Position numbers and translations under genes: made by a program. Under the pieces are notes generated by a model that was not told the DNA's origin, ran no database searches, and saw only the letters and a list, made by a program, of their open reading frames with translations. Positions 26,171 to 33,455 of a DNA stretch of 48,595 nucleotides are shown piece after piece. Origin of the DNA: Actinomycetes bacterium (GTDB taxonomy: Bacteria; Actinomycetota; Actinomycetes; JAHEKZ01); assembly GCA_024644345.1 (NCBI GenBank), contig JAHELE010000007.1:1-48595 (forward strand), written 5' to 3'. Position 1 is the stretch's first letter, and the number at the start of each line of letters is the position of its first letter.

Positions 26171-26174
26171 GACG

Positions 26175-26390
26175 TCAGGCCGAACGGCGGTCGGCCGGTG
26201 GTGCGTCGGCGTCCTCGTCGGGGGCGTGAAGCCGCGGCGGTGGAAGGCTCATCGCCTCGGTGAACCGTCGGTGCGCGGCCAGTGACTCGTGCGGGTCGGC
26301 CGGACGTCGAGGGCGAGCCCGCCACGTCACCCACGCGACGGCGAACAGGGTGGCGATGATGGGAATCAGCCACCATGCCAACGCCGCCAC
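26175..26390 (-). CDS. Small single-helix membrane protein
   Basis: Seventy-one residues: one N-terminal transmembrane helix (LAWWLIPIIATLFAVAWVTW), a basic stop (RARPRR), then a polar tail containing AAHRRFTEAMS and an acidic Asp/Ala/Pro-rich end. The GTG at 26390 puts the helix directly at the N-terminus. The upstream open frame to 26513 is Arg/Ser-rich and overlaps moaE, so it is rejected. It is conserved in position next to ylbL in actinobacteria as far as I recall. Function unknown. Confidence 0.7.
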   Translation of the reverse strand: MAALAWWLIPIIATLFAVAWVTWRARPRRPADPHESLAAHRRFTEAMSLPPPRLHAPDEDADAPPADRRSA

Positions 26391-26433
26391 GGTCTCACCC
26401 TTTCGCCGGAAGTACTCGGTACGGGGTCTCATG

Positions 26434-26862
26434 CTACGGCAGACCGACCCACTCCTCAGACCCGTCGTCAAAGGTCTGGTGCTTCCAGATGGGGACCTGT
26501 GTCTTGAGCTCATCGATCAAGCTCCGCGCGGCGACGAACGCATCCTGCCGGTGCGGGGCGGCGGCCGCCACCACAACGGCCAGATCGCCAACTGCGAGGG
26601 GTCCGGTGCGGTGATGTGCTGCCAGCCGGACGCCGGGGTGGGCCTCGGACACCGACTGCGCAACACCTGCTAGCGCACGGAGCGCCGTGGGATGGGCCGA
26701 GTACTCCAGGGCCTGGACGCCACGCTCGGCGCCGTCCGGCCCGTCGTGGTCGCGCACCGTTCCCACGAACACGACCACTCCCCCGATTCCCGGATCTGCG
26801 ACGGCAGCGAGCACCGCATCGACCGAGAGTGGTGACTCGACGATGGCGACGTCAGGGAGCAT
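26434..26862 (-). CDS. moaE: Molybdopterin synthase catalytic subunit MoaE
   Basis: MoaE transfers sulfur from MoaD thiocarboxylate to precursor Z (cPMP) to form molybdopterin. The 142-residue protein has the family residues: FVGTVRDHD (32-40), HHRTG (83-87), and the catalytic lysines K120 and K127 in DELKTQVPIWKH, which correspond to K119 and K126 of the E. coli enzyme. No moaD or moaA lies next to it. With moeZ at 46408 and narGHJI at the window start, it fits a molybdenum-cofactor supply for nitrate reductase. Confidence 0.95.
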   Translation of the reverse strand: MLPDVAIVESPLSVDAVLAAVADPGIGGVVVFVGTVRDHDGPDGAERGVQALEYSAHPTALRALAGVAQSVSEAHPGVRLAAHHRTGPLAVGDLAVVVAAAAPHRQDAFVAARSLIDELKTQVPIWKHQTFDDGSEEWVGLP

Positions 26863-26949
26863 GCCCCCGAACCTACCCGGCGATCCCGTTCGTTACGCCG
26901 GCAGCGATCGTGGGAAGCGGCAGCCCGGCGGTCCGGTTACGGTGGAATC

Positions 26950-28257
26950 GTGAGTGATCTTCCGTTCGGCTTCGGGCAGCCCGACCCCGACGACTCTGAG
27001 AACTCCCCTGGCATGCCAGGCGATCCTTTCGCCGCAATGTTCGGGGGAGCCGGTTCTGCTGACCTTGGGGCTGCACTGCAGCGCTTCGGCCAACTCCTGT
27101 CCACGTCCTCGGGTCCGGTGCACTGGCAGTTGGCACACGACACAGCACGCCAGCTCGTGGCGGCGCAGGGTGACCCTTCGGTGTCCACCGCCGATCGTGC
27201 GGCGGTGGCAGAGGCGGTGGCGATCGCGGAGGTCTGGCTCGACGACGCAACGACGCTGCCATCGACCGGAGCTACCGCGCAGGCATGGAGCCGTGCCGAT
27301 TGGGTCGAGCAGACGCTGCCGCTCTGGAAGTCACTGATCCTGCCGCTGGCCGAGCGGATGGCGGAGGCGTCGGCTAAAGCCCTGCCTCAGCAGATGCCCG
27401 AGGAGATGCGCGCCATGGCCGGTCCGCTGCTCGGCGTCATGGGGCAGATGTCTGGCGTGATGTTCGGCGGCCAGGTGGGGCAAGGTCTGGCGGCACTCGC
27501 CCAGGAGGTGCTCACGTCGACCGACGTCGGAGTACCCCTTGCTCCCGCAGGAACGGTCGCTCTCGTGCCGCGCAATGTGTCCGACTTCGGGGCAGGACTC
27601 GACATCCCACCCGACCAGGTACGTATCTACCTCGCGCTGCGCGAGTGCGCCCATGTCCGTCTCTTCCAGCATGCACCGTGGTTGTCCTCACGGATCGAGG
27701 CGGCGGTAGCCGACTACGCCCGCGGCATCACCGTCGACATGGCCGGTATCGAGCAAGCGCTCGGCGGGCTCGACCCCAGCAGGCCGGAAGCCATGGCAGA
27801 GCTGATGTCGTCAGGGGTTTTTGAACCCCCCGCAACCCAAGAGCAACAGGCCGCCCTGAGCCGGCTGGAGCACCTGCTCGCACTGGTCGAGGGCTGGGTG
27901 GACGACGTCACCAGCGCTGCCGCCGGCGGTCGCCTACCGGCCGCCGACGCTCTGCGAGAGACAATGCGGCGCCGCCGTGGCTCGGGCGGCCCAGCCGAGC
28001 ACACGTTCGAAAATCTGGTCGGGCTCAACCTCCGGCCGCGGAGGCTTCGGGATGCGTCAGCCCTCTGGCGGGCACTCGCCGAGCACCGTTCAATAGCCGA
28101 TCGCGACCATGTGTGGACCCACCCTGACCTCCTTCCCGATGCGACGGATCTCGATGATCCGACGGCCTTCGCCACAGCGAGCACTGACGGGGACTGGGAC
28201 ATCAGCACACTCTCTGACACCGAACCGCCGGAGTCCGATCCACCTGCAACGTCGTAG
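26950..28257 (+). CDS. Zincin-like hydrolase (DUF2342 / F420-biosynthesis-associated family)
   Basis: This 435-residue protein matches the actinobacterial family annotated as putative zinc-dependent metallohydrolase or F420-biosynthesis-associated protein (PF10103). Supporting segments are WVEQTLPLWKSLILPLAERM, GPLLGVMGQMSGVMFGGQVGQGL, the core YLALRECAHVRLFQHAPWL, and VTSAAAGGRLPAADALRETMRRRR. The ECAHVRLF-x-H core resembles a modified zincin helix, though activity is not established. It starts with GTG, divergent from moaE, and is followed after seven bases by a NUDIX gene. Confidence 0.9.
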   Translation: MSDLPFGFGQPDPDDSENSPGMPGDPFAAMFGGAGSADLGAALQRFGQLLSTSSGPVHWQLAHDTARQLVAAQGDPSVSTADRAAVAEAVAIAEVWLDDATTLPSTGATAQAWSRADWVEQTLPLWKSLILPLAERMAEASAKALPQQMPEEMRAMAGPLLGVMGQMSGVMFGGQVGQGLAALAQEVLTSTDVGVPLAPAGTVALVPRNVSDFGAGLDIPPDQVRIYLALRECAHVRLFQHAPWLSSRIEAAVADYARGITVDMAGIEQALGGLDPSRPEAMAELMSSGVFEPPATQEQQAALSRLEHLLALVEGWVDDVTSAAAGGRLPAADALRETMRRRRGSGGPAEHTFENLVGLNLRPRRLRDASALWRALAEHRSIADRDHVWTHPDLLPDATDLDDPTAFATASTDGDWDISTLSDTEPPESDPPATS

Positions 28258-28264
28258 GACTGCC

Positions 28265-28804
28265 ATGGATGCGGAGCTCTCAGCGCGGGAACTGTTGGTT
28301 GGCTGGTCCCCACCATCGACAGAGCAAGATCACCTGCGGACCGAATTCGTCGAGTACATCGACGAACACCCTGACGCCGACCGTCGCTCGGGCCGCCCCG
28401 ACCATCTGACTGCCTCCGCACTCGTTACGAACGTCGAACGCACGCACGTGCTGCTGTGCCTGCACCGAAAAGTCGGCTTGTGGTTGCAGTTCGGTGGCCA
28501 CATCGAGGACGAGGACGCCTCACTGTCGGAGGCAGCAGTGCGCGAAGCCAGGGAAGAGTCGGGAATCGCCGGAGTGACTCTGGTCAGCGCCCTACCCGTG
28601 CGTCTCGATCGTCATGCGGCTCCATGTGGCGGAGGAGCTCGGCACCACCTCGATGTGCAGTTTCTGGCGGTCGCGCCGCCCGGCGCGCAGCCCCAGGTGA
28701 GCGAAGAGTCGCTGGACGTCAGGTGGTTCGACGCCGCCATGCTGCCCATCACGACCGACGATGCTGTCCGTACCCTCGTGGTGGACGCGCTCCAGCACGC
28801 GTGA
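28265..28804 (+). CDS. NUDIX hydrolase
   Basis: A 179-residue hydrolase for nucleoside-diphosphate-linked substrates. The NUDIX helix is GGHIEDEDASLSEAAV followed by REAREESGI, keeping the catalytic R-E-x-x-E-E core. The loop before it is one residue longer than the classic spacing, which is common in this subgroup. The ATG at 28265 is seven bases after the preceding stop; an in-frame extension to 28109 overlaps the hydrolase gene and is rejected. Likely co-transcribed with the zincin-like gene. Substrate unknown. Confidence 0.9.
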   Translation: MDAELSARELLVGWSPPSTEQDHLRTEFVEYIDEHPDADRRSGRPDHLTASALVTNVERTHVLLCLHRKVGLWLQFGGHIEDEDASLSEAAVREAREESGIAGVTLVSALPVRLDRHAAPCGGGARHHLDVQFLAVAPPGAQPQVSEESLDVRWFDAAMLPITTDDAVRTLVVDALQHA

Positions 28805-28814
28805 ACGCAGGCCC

Positions 28815-29396
28815 TCAGGCGTCGACGCCGGCACGCTGCAGCGCCAGGGACCAACCGTCGAGAAAGCCTCTGGCGCGGTCGACGTCCGCAAAACCATCGA
28901 GCAGCCGCCAGAACGAAGCATCGTGCGACGGTTCGAGGAGGTGGGCGAGCTCGTGCAGGAGCACATAGTCGACGACCCACTCGGGCATCCCCTGCAGTCG
29001 GTCCGACAGCCTGATCGAGCCGTCCTGCACTGTGCATGACCCCCAGCGACTGCGCTGGTTCGCCACCCACCGGACACTCGAGGGCCGCGCCCGGCCATCG
29101 AGGTACCGACTGGAGAGCCGCTGTGCCCTGACCCACAACTCGTCGTCAGACGGCTTGCTGCGCCGATCCTGGTCGTCGAGCCGCTTGAGCATCGTGGCCA
29201 CCCACTCCTGCTCCTCGGTGTCCGTCATGCGGGCTGGAAGCAGCACGATGGTGCGCTCACCCTCGCGGTAGGCCGAGACCGTGCGTTTGCGTCGCGTGCT
29301 GCGTCGGACTTCGACGTCGGGTGGGCCGTCGGTGGCTGCAGAGGAGGTCACCGGGCCACCGTAGACGGCGTGTCCCACAGATTTTTTTCCATCCAC
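28815..29396 (-). CDS. YgjP-type (DUF45) zinc metallopeptidase
   Basis: A 193-residue protein of the YgjP/SprT-like zinc peptidase group. The zinc-binding HELAHLLEPSH motif provides two His plus a third downstream, preceded by the family signature RSRWGSC and LSDRLQGMPEWVVDYVLLHE. Family biology is poorly known. ATG at 29396 (AAGGG upstream) is used; the GTG at 29351 would remove 15 residues that carry no domain. It is convergent with the NUDIX gene, and its upstream side faces the DnaA-box-like cluster. Confidence 0.88.
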   Translation of the reverse strand: MDGKKSVGHAVYGGPVTSSAATDGPPDVEVRRSTRRKRTVSAYREGERTIVLLPARMTDTEEQEWVATMLKRLDDQDRRSKPSDDELWVRAQRLSSRYLDGRARPSSVRWVANQRSRWGSCTVQDGSIRLSDRLQGMPEWVVDYVLLHELAHLLEPSHDASFWRLLDGFADVDRARGFLDGWSLALQRAGVDA

Positions 29397-29700
29397 ACCC
29401 TTGGGCCGGCGTTCCTGCAGGTCACCGCCACCTGGCAGCCTGAGTTCGTACGCTGTCCCCAGCTTCTTCCCAGGTCATCCACAGCAACACTCCGTCGTGT
29501 CCCCAGATGATCCCCAACGTCGTCCACAGGCCGGGAGTCCGCCACGTTGACGCGGGGCCACCGGGGGTTCTACGTTCTCCCGCGTCGAAGCCCCTGGGAT
29601 AACGGGTGCGGCGCTCGCAAGGGGAAGGCGAGCGACGTACCACGCGACCCGGGGGCTTCGTGGTGAGCGGACCTCCGCCCTGTGGATAACCTGTGGACGC
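29389..29700. promoter_or_regulatory. Cluster of five DnaA-box-like nonamers in a non-coding gap
   Basis: Within the 425-base gap 29397-29821 and its edge there are five nonamers with a TCCACA core: CCATCCACA (29389), TCATCCACA (29475) and TCGTCCACA (29520) on the plus strand, and TTATCCACA (29681-29689) and GCGTCCACA (29692-29700) on the minus strand. The fourth is the perfect consensus box, and two others fit the high-GC actinobacterial pattern. A short T-rich run lies at 29382-29388. No dnaA or dnaN is nearby, so this is not the obvious origin. DnaA binding, titration or local gene control are possibilities. Confidence 0.45.
29586..29660 (+). ncRNA. Candidate structured RNA element upstream of DUF5679
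   Basis: The 75 bases fold on themselves almost completely. There is a 13-pair outer stem (29586-29598 with 29648-29660), a symmetric 6+6 internal loop (ATAACG and ACGCGA), a 6-pair middle stem (29605-29610 with 29636-29641), one G/A mismatch, a 7-pair inner stem (29612-29618 with 29628-29634) and a 9-base loop AAGGGGAAG. Two pairs are G-U on the plus strand and would be A-C on the minus strand, so a plus-strand transcript is favoured. It lies 160 bases before the DUF5679 start. I recognise no known RNA family; it could be a leader element or a small RNA. Confidence 0.4.
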
Positions 29701-29821
29701 CTTATGACGCGGCGATCCCGGGCCTGGAGCGCCTCCTGACGTAGAGTGCCAGGCATCAGCCACGGCCTCCGTGGCCCCGGAGCGGACCAGCCGTTCCGAC
29801 GATGAGCAGGAGGACTCCACG

Positions 29822-29983
29822 ATGGCCGAGAGCTACACCGGCGACGCCTACTGCGTGAAGTGCAAGGAAAAGCGCGATTTCACCGGCGAGGTGCACGAGA
29901 CCAACGGACGACGCATGGCCAAAGGCATCTGCCCGGTCTGCGGCACCAAGCTCAACCGGATCCTCGGCAAGGCCAAGGCCTGA
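29822..29983 (+). CDS. DUF5679 zinc-ribbon mini-protein
   Basis: A 53-residue protein with two CxxC pairs (YCVKCK near 10-16 and ICPVCG near 36-41), the usual spacing for a small zinc ribbon, followed by a Lys-rich tail. It matches the actinobacterial DUF5679 family, of unknown function. The ATG at 29822 follows AGGAGG at ideal distance; upstream in-frame codons are rejected. It is closed by a strong terminator at 30009-30045, so it is probably a separate transcript from the ThiF-like gene. Confidence 0.88.
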   Translation: MAESYTGDAYCVKCKEKRDFTGEVHETNGRRMAKGICPVCGTKLNRILGKAKA

Positions 29984-30008
29984 TCCGAGGGGACCTTCCC
30001 CGACCTCG

Positions 30009-30045
30009 AACGAGGCGCCCACCGCACGTCGGTGGGCGCCTCGTT
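30009..30045 (+). terminator. Rho-independent-like terminator after DUF5679
   Basis: A perfect 16-bp stem (AACGAGGCGCCCACCG paired with 30030-30045) with a 5-base loop lies 26 bases after the stop and is followed by TCTCGT rather than a long U-run. The strength and position make termination very likely. Confidence 0.8.
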
Positions 30046-30148
30046 CTCGTCACGGGCCGGCGCACCCACGACCCTGTGGATCTCGTCGGTAGCCGTCCCG
30101 TGCCATGGCACCCTTCGTCGACTGACCCTCGACCGAAGGGACTCTCGC

Positions 30149-31192
30149 GTGCGACCCATGCTCACGCCGGGGCTGCGTTGGGCCTGGCGCTCGGCTGACA
30201 CGGTGCAGTTCGGGATCGACGTCCCGCAGCCACTGATCGTCAGCGGCCTGCCGGCCTTCTGCCAGGCACTCCTGCCGTTGCTCGACGGGGTGCGGTCCCT
30301 ACCGGAGGTCCTCACGCCACTGATGAGTGATCTGCCCGACGGCCCGCAGGTGCGGGCCGTGATCGACAGACTCATCGCCATCGGAGTCGTCATCGACGGA
30401 GGGGGCTGGCCCGGTGGGATCGAGCTCGCGTCCGCTGACCGCGACCGCCTCGCGCCAGACGTCCGGTGCGCCAGCGCTCTGCCGAGGTTCCGCGACAACC
30501 CCGCGGCCCGGTGGAGTGCACTCGCGGCCGCGCACGTAGTGGTCGTCGGGGCCAGCCGTCTCGGGGCGACCATGTCACGAGCGCTGGCCGGCGCGGGGCT
30601 GTCCCGGCTGGACATCGAGGACCCGCACACCGTCACCGCAGCTGACGTCTCCACGGGTGGGTTCACCCCTGATGACATCGGCCATCGTCGGTCGCGTCTG
30701 TTGTCCGTTCGCCCGCAACAGCAGAGCGGGACTCACCAGGGGCAACCGCCACAACGGCTCGTGGTCGTGACGGACGCCGTCGATGCCCATGACGTCTCTC
30801 GGTCGCTCGTCGCGGCCGACACAACCCATCTGGTCGTGTCATGCCAGGAATTGATCGGCCGAGTGGGCCCGTTCGTCGAGCCCGGCCAGTCCCCTTGCCT
30901 CTTCTGCCTCGATCTGGCGCGCCGGGACGTCGACGCGGGATGGTCAGATGTCTGGCGCCAGCGGGTCACACGCTCCAGCCCGGACGCGGACGCGGTTCTC
31001 GTGGGGATTACAGCTCACATCGCGACAGCGCACATCGTCGACTGGTTGACCGGTGGACGTCCGCCGTCACGTGGTGGGTTCGTCGAGATCGAGGCGCCGC
31101 ACGGCGTCACAACCCTCCGGACGCTCAGGCAACACCCTGAGTGCGGGTGCACGTGGCCGGAATCACCGGCGTCGTCGACAATGGGCCCGTGA
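30149..31192 (+). CDS. ThiF/E1-like protein of unknown role (TOMM-type leader-binding region)
   Basis: About 347 residues. The N-terminal half (QFGIDVPQPLIVSGLPAF, LLDGVRSLPEVLTPL) resembles the winged-helix part of cyclodehydratase-type E1 proteins. The C-terminal half is a Rossmann E1 fold with a GASRLG glycine loop and LDIEDPHTVTAADVSTGGF. CLFC and the C-terminal CGC could form a zinc site, but the canonical E1 catalytic Cys is not obvious. The GTG at 30149 has AAGGGA upstream; ATG at 30158 is possible. Its stop overlaps the next gene's start as GTGA, so it is coupled to the UbiB-type kinase. No RiPP precursor or cyclase partner is present. Confidence 0.7.
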   Translation: MRPMLTPGLRWAWRSADTVQFGIDVPQPLIVSGLPAFCQALLPLLDGVRSLPEVLTPLMSDLPDGPQVRAVIDRLIAIGVVIDGGGWPGGIELASADRDRLAPDVRCASALPRFRDNPAARWSALAAAHVVVVGASRLGATMSRALAGAGLSRLDIEDPHTVTAADVSTGGFTPDDIGHRRSRLLSVRPQQQSGTHQGQPPQRLVVVTDAVDAHDVSRSLVAADTTHLVVSCQELIGRVGPFVEPGQSPCLFCLDLARRDVDAGWSDVWRQRVTRSSPDADAVLVGITAHIATAHIVDWLTGGRPPSRGGFVEIEAPHGVTTLRTLRQHPECGCTWPESPASSTMGP

Positions 31193-32499
31193 CCGACCTC
31201 CCGCGGCGTGCAGTCTCTCGGACCGCACGACTCGCCACCCTGCCGCTGGGCTTCGCCGGGCGTACTGCGCTCGGAGTCGGCAAGCGGGTGGGCGGCAAGC
31301 CTGCTGAGGCGGTGGCGGCCGAGGTTCAGCTGAGGACGGCCGAGCACATGTTCCGCGTGCTCGGTGAGCTCAAGGGCGGAGCCATGAAGGTCGGACAAGC
31401 CATGTCGGTCTTCGAGGCCGCCATCCCCGAAGAGCTGGCGGCGCCGTATCGGGCATCGCTGGCCAAGCTGCAGGACGCCGCCCCGGCGCTGCCTGCAGAT
31501 CGGGTCCATGCCGTTCTGGCTGACCAAATCGGGCCGCGGTGGCGAGCACGCTTCCTGGACTTCGACGACGCCCCAGCAGCCGCGGCGTCCATCGGACAGG
31601 TCCATCGAGCGGTCTGGCGCGACGGGCGCCCGGTGGCCGTCAAGATCCAGTACCCCGGGGCCGGCCCCGCCCTCCGGTCGGACCTGGCTCAGATCGGTCG
31701 GATGATGCGCATGGTGGGGCCTATCTCCCCCGGCATGGACATGGCCCCTCTGGTCGACGAGCTGCAGCGTCGGATGGGTGAAGAGCTGGACTACCGACGC
31801 GAGGCTCGGTCCCAACGGGCGTTCCGTAAGGCTTTCGCGGCCAACCCGGACTTCATGATTCCGGAGGTGGTGTTCGCCTCCGACGAAGTGTTGGTCACCG
31901 AGTGGATCGACGGCACGCCCGTCCGCGAGATCATCGAGTCCGGGGACCAGGCTGACCGGGATCACGCCGGGCTGCTGCTGGCTCGCCTGCTCTTCAGCGG
32001 CCCGGCCGAGGCAAAGCTGCTGCACGCCGATCCGCATCCTGGGAACTTCCGGCTGCTCGACGACGGGCGGTTGGCCATCCTCGACTTCGGGGCCGTCGAC
32101 CGGCTTCCCCAAGGCCTACCACGACCGATCGGTGTGCTCGCCCGGCGAGCTATCGACGGTGACGCCGAAGGAGTGCTCGACGGCCTGCGTCGTGAGGGGT
32201 TCGTGCGTGACTCCGTCACCATCGACGCCGATGAGCTGCTGGGCTACTTGGTGCCGCTGCTCGAGCCACTGCGACATGAGACGTTCACGTTCAGCCGTCC
32301 ATGGCTCCGAGGCGAAGCCACCCGCCTCGCCGACCTCCGGAAGGCCACCACGGGGATGAAGCTCAACCTCCCCCCCTCCTACTTGCTGATTCATCGCGTC
32401 ACCCTGGGTGTCATGGGGGTTCTGTGCCAGCTGGGCAGCACCGCTCACTTCCGAGCCGAGTGCGAGCGCCTTCTGCCGGGATTCGCCGACGCCACGTGA
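31189..32499 (+). CDS. ABC1/UbiB (AarF) family kinase-like protein
   Basis: Atypical kinase of the ABC1/ADCK/UbiB family, usually associated with lipid or quinone metabolism. Signatures are the KxGQ motif (GAMKVGQAMS), the ATP-lysine segment VAVKIQYPG, the extended ELDYRREA, the catalytic LHADPHPGN and the metal-binding LDFGAVD. About 436 residues from the GTG at 31189, which overlaps the stop of the ThiF-like gene. From memory this pair sits in the same place before whiB7 in M. tuberculosis (Rv3196-Rv3197), where the kinase has been linked to macrolide tolerance. Substrate unknown. Confidence 0.9.
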   Translation: MTDLPRRAVSRTARLATLPLGFAGRTALGVGKRVGGKPAEAVAAEVQLRTAEHMFRVLGELKGGAMKVGQAMSVFEAAIPEELAAPYRASLAKLQDAAPALPADRVHAVLADQIGPRWRARFLDFDDAPAAAASIGQVHRAVWRDGRPVAVKIQYPGAGPALRSDLAQIGRMMRMVGPISPGMDMAPLVDELQRRMGEELDYRREARSQRAFRKAFAANPDFMIPEVVFASDEVLVTEWIDGTPVREIIESGDQADRDHAGLLLARLLFSGPAEAKLLHADPHPGNFRLLDDGRLAILDFGAVDRLPQGLPRPIGVLARRAIDGDAEGVLDGLRREGFVRDSVTIDADELLGYLVPLLEPLRHETFTFSRPWLRGEATRLADLRKATTGMKLNLPPSYLLIHRVTLGVMGVLCQLGSTAHFRAECERLLPGFADAT

Positions 32500-32541
32500 T
32501 CCGGCCCCGCTTCTCGCTCGCTCAGGTCAGTCCGGCACACG

Positions 32542-32579
32542 CAGGAGGGGCGGGTGCCGGTGGCATCCCGCCCCTCCTG
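32542..32579. terminator. Bidirectional terminator hairpin between convergent genes
   Basis: CAGGAGGGGCGGGTGCC (32542-32558) pairs with 32562-32579 with a single bulged base and a 3-base loop, about 17 bp. It lies between the UbiB-like kinase stop and the stop of the small convergent gene, so it can end transcription from both sides. Confidence 0.8.
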
Positions 32580-32595
32580 GCAGCCAGTGGCCGCC

Positions 32596-32778
32596 TCACA
32601 GCAGGTTTGCGTGGGCCAGTGAGGCCTGAAGCGCTGCCTCACGTGCCACGCATGCTGTGCGTTCGGCGCGCTGACGGGCACGACGCGCGGCGATCAGCCG
32701 CCGAACGCGCGCCAGCTGCTCGCCGTCGCGTAGCTCGGTCCGATGTCGAGCCCGAGCAAGGTCTTCTTGTAGAAACAT
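32596..32778 (-). CDS. Small basic helical protein downstream of whiB7
   Basis: Sixty residues (FLQEDLARARHRTELRDGEQ...), strongly helical and rich in Arg and Ala with alternating charge. A textbook AAGGAG site eight bases before the ATG at 32778 supports translation. A longer frame reaching 33117 runs through whiB7 in another register and is rejected. It follows whiB7 by 43 bases and is closed by the bidirectional terminator, so it is probably the last gene of the whiB7 transcript and may be co-induced. No function is known to me. Confidence 0.7.
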   Translation of the reverse strand: MFLQEDLARARHRTELRDGEQLARVRRLIAARRARQRAERTACVAREAALQASLAHANLL

Positions 32779-32821
32779 GATGGGTACTCCTTGTTGACGA
32801 GTAGATGGTGCCGGCGGAGCC

Positions 32822-33148
32822 TTAGGCAACGTCGGTCTTGCGCGGCCGTCCACGCGGACGCTTGCGTGGCACGACGACGCCGTGCTCCACGAGTTCTCCG
32901 CCCCAGACGCCCCACGGTTCCGAACGCTCGAGGGCCCCGGCAAGGCATTCGGGCCGCAGAGGGCAGCCCTGGCACAGCGCCTTGGCTGTCTCCACACCGA
33001 TCGGGGTGTCGGCGAACCAGAGCTCAGGGTCTTGCTCATGGCACGGCACCGACCATCGCGCTGCGGTGACCCACGGCTCACGAGTGTCGAGCACTGCGCC
33101 TGCAGCCCCCGCGTCAAGCAGGTCCGAGGTCGTCTGCATCACGGTCAT
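32822..33148 (-). CDS. whiB7: WhiB7-type transcriptional regulator
   Basis: Iron-sulfur WhiB regulator that drives intrinsic antibiotic-resistance genes with the primary sigma factor. The four cluster cysteines are C36, C59, C62 and C68 (CQGC core), followed by the G-V-W-G-G turn (80-84) and a C-terminal AT-hook RPRGRPRK (about 98-104), the combination that separates WhiB7 from other WhiB proteins. Length 108. ATG with AGGAGGTG upstream. Its leader holds an upstream ORF, a terminator and an antiterminator segment, and its promoter has an AT-rich element, so it is expected to be self-activating and induced by translation inhibitors. Confidence 0.95.
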   Translation of the reverse strand: MTVMQTTSDLLDAGAAGAVLDTREPWVTAARWSVPCHEQDPELWFADTPIGVETAKALCQGCPLRPECLAGALERSEPWGVWGGELVEHGVVVPRKRPRGRPRKTDVA

Positions 33149-33186
33149 TGCGGGTCACCTCCTATGGTGATGGGAACAAGGAACAC

Positions 33187-33226
33187 AAAGAAAAAGGCCA
33201 CGGACCCGAGTCTTCGGTCCGTGGCC
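33187..33226 (-). terminator. Attenuator terminator in the whiB7 leader
   Basis: On the minus strand an 11-bp stem, GGCCACGGACC with GGTCCGTGGCC, and a 9-base loop are followed directly by TTTTTCTTT, a full Rho-independent terminator placed before whiB7 (38 bases upstream of its ATG) and after the upstream ORF. A terminator inside a leader with no intact gene between it and the promoter other than the upstream ORF means conditional termination. Confidence 0.9.
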
Positions 33227-33248
33227 TGGAATACGTCCAGTTCAGCTT

Positions 33249-33380
33249 CTACTGAGGTGGACTCCAGACCGGAGAACCATCGACACCGCCGGCTGCACCC
33301 TGCGGGCGCACGTCGGCCACGGACCCGAAGGTGGCCGCAGCCGACGGCGACACGTCAGTGCGCGTCTTGTCGTAGAACAT
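33249..33380 (-). CDS. Upstream ORF (leader peptide) of whiB7
   Basis: Forty-three codons starting at ATG 33380 with a strong GAGGAGGTG ribosome binding site and ending TAG at 33249, within the whiB7 leader. The peptide begins M-F-Y-D-K-T-R-T-D-V-S and is Ala/Gly/Pro-rich with no domain, so the act of translation rather than the product probably matters. Codons 17-22 contain the 14-base sequence TCGGGTCCGTGGCC that is repeated exactly in the 3' arm of the downstream terminator, allowing it to capture the terminator 5' arm when ribosomes are absent. Confidence 0.85.
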   Translation of the reverse strand: MFYDKTRTDVSPSAAATFGSVADVRPQGAAGGVDGSPVWSPPQ

Positions 33381-33455
33381 TGCTAGCCACCTCCTCTCTC
33401 ACGGCCGGGCGCGACCACTCCACAAGCGGTCAGACGTCGCGTCGGCGTCCAGGGA

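Noticed and set aside
29586-29660. SRP RNA or T-box identity for the folded element
   Set aside because: It lacks the GGAA-capped SRP domain and the T-box antiterminator consensus, so neither known family fits.
29389-29700. Chromosomal replication origin
   Set aside because: Although DnaA-box-like nonamers cluster here, there is no dnaA, dnaN, gyrB or rpmH nearby and only a short AT-rich stretch, so a true oriC is unlikely.
33187-33226. Ordinary terminator of the uvrD2 transcript
   Set aside because: It lies about 265 bases past the uvrD2 stop, after a separate promoter and translated upstream ORF, and its 3' arm is duplicated in that ORF; attenuation of whiB7 explains it better.
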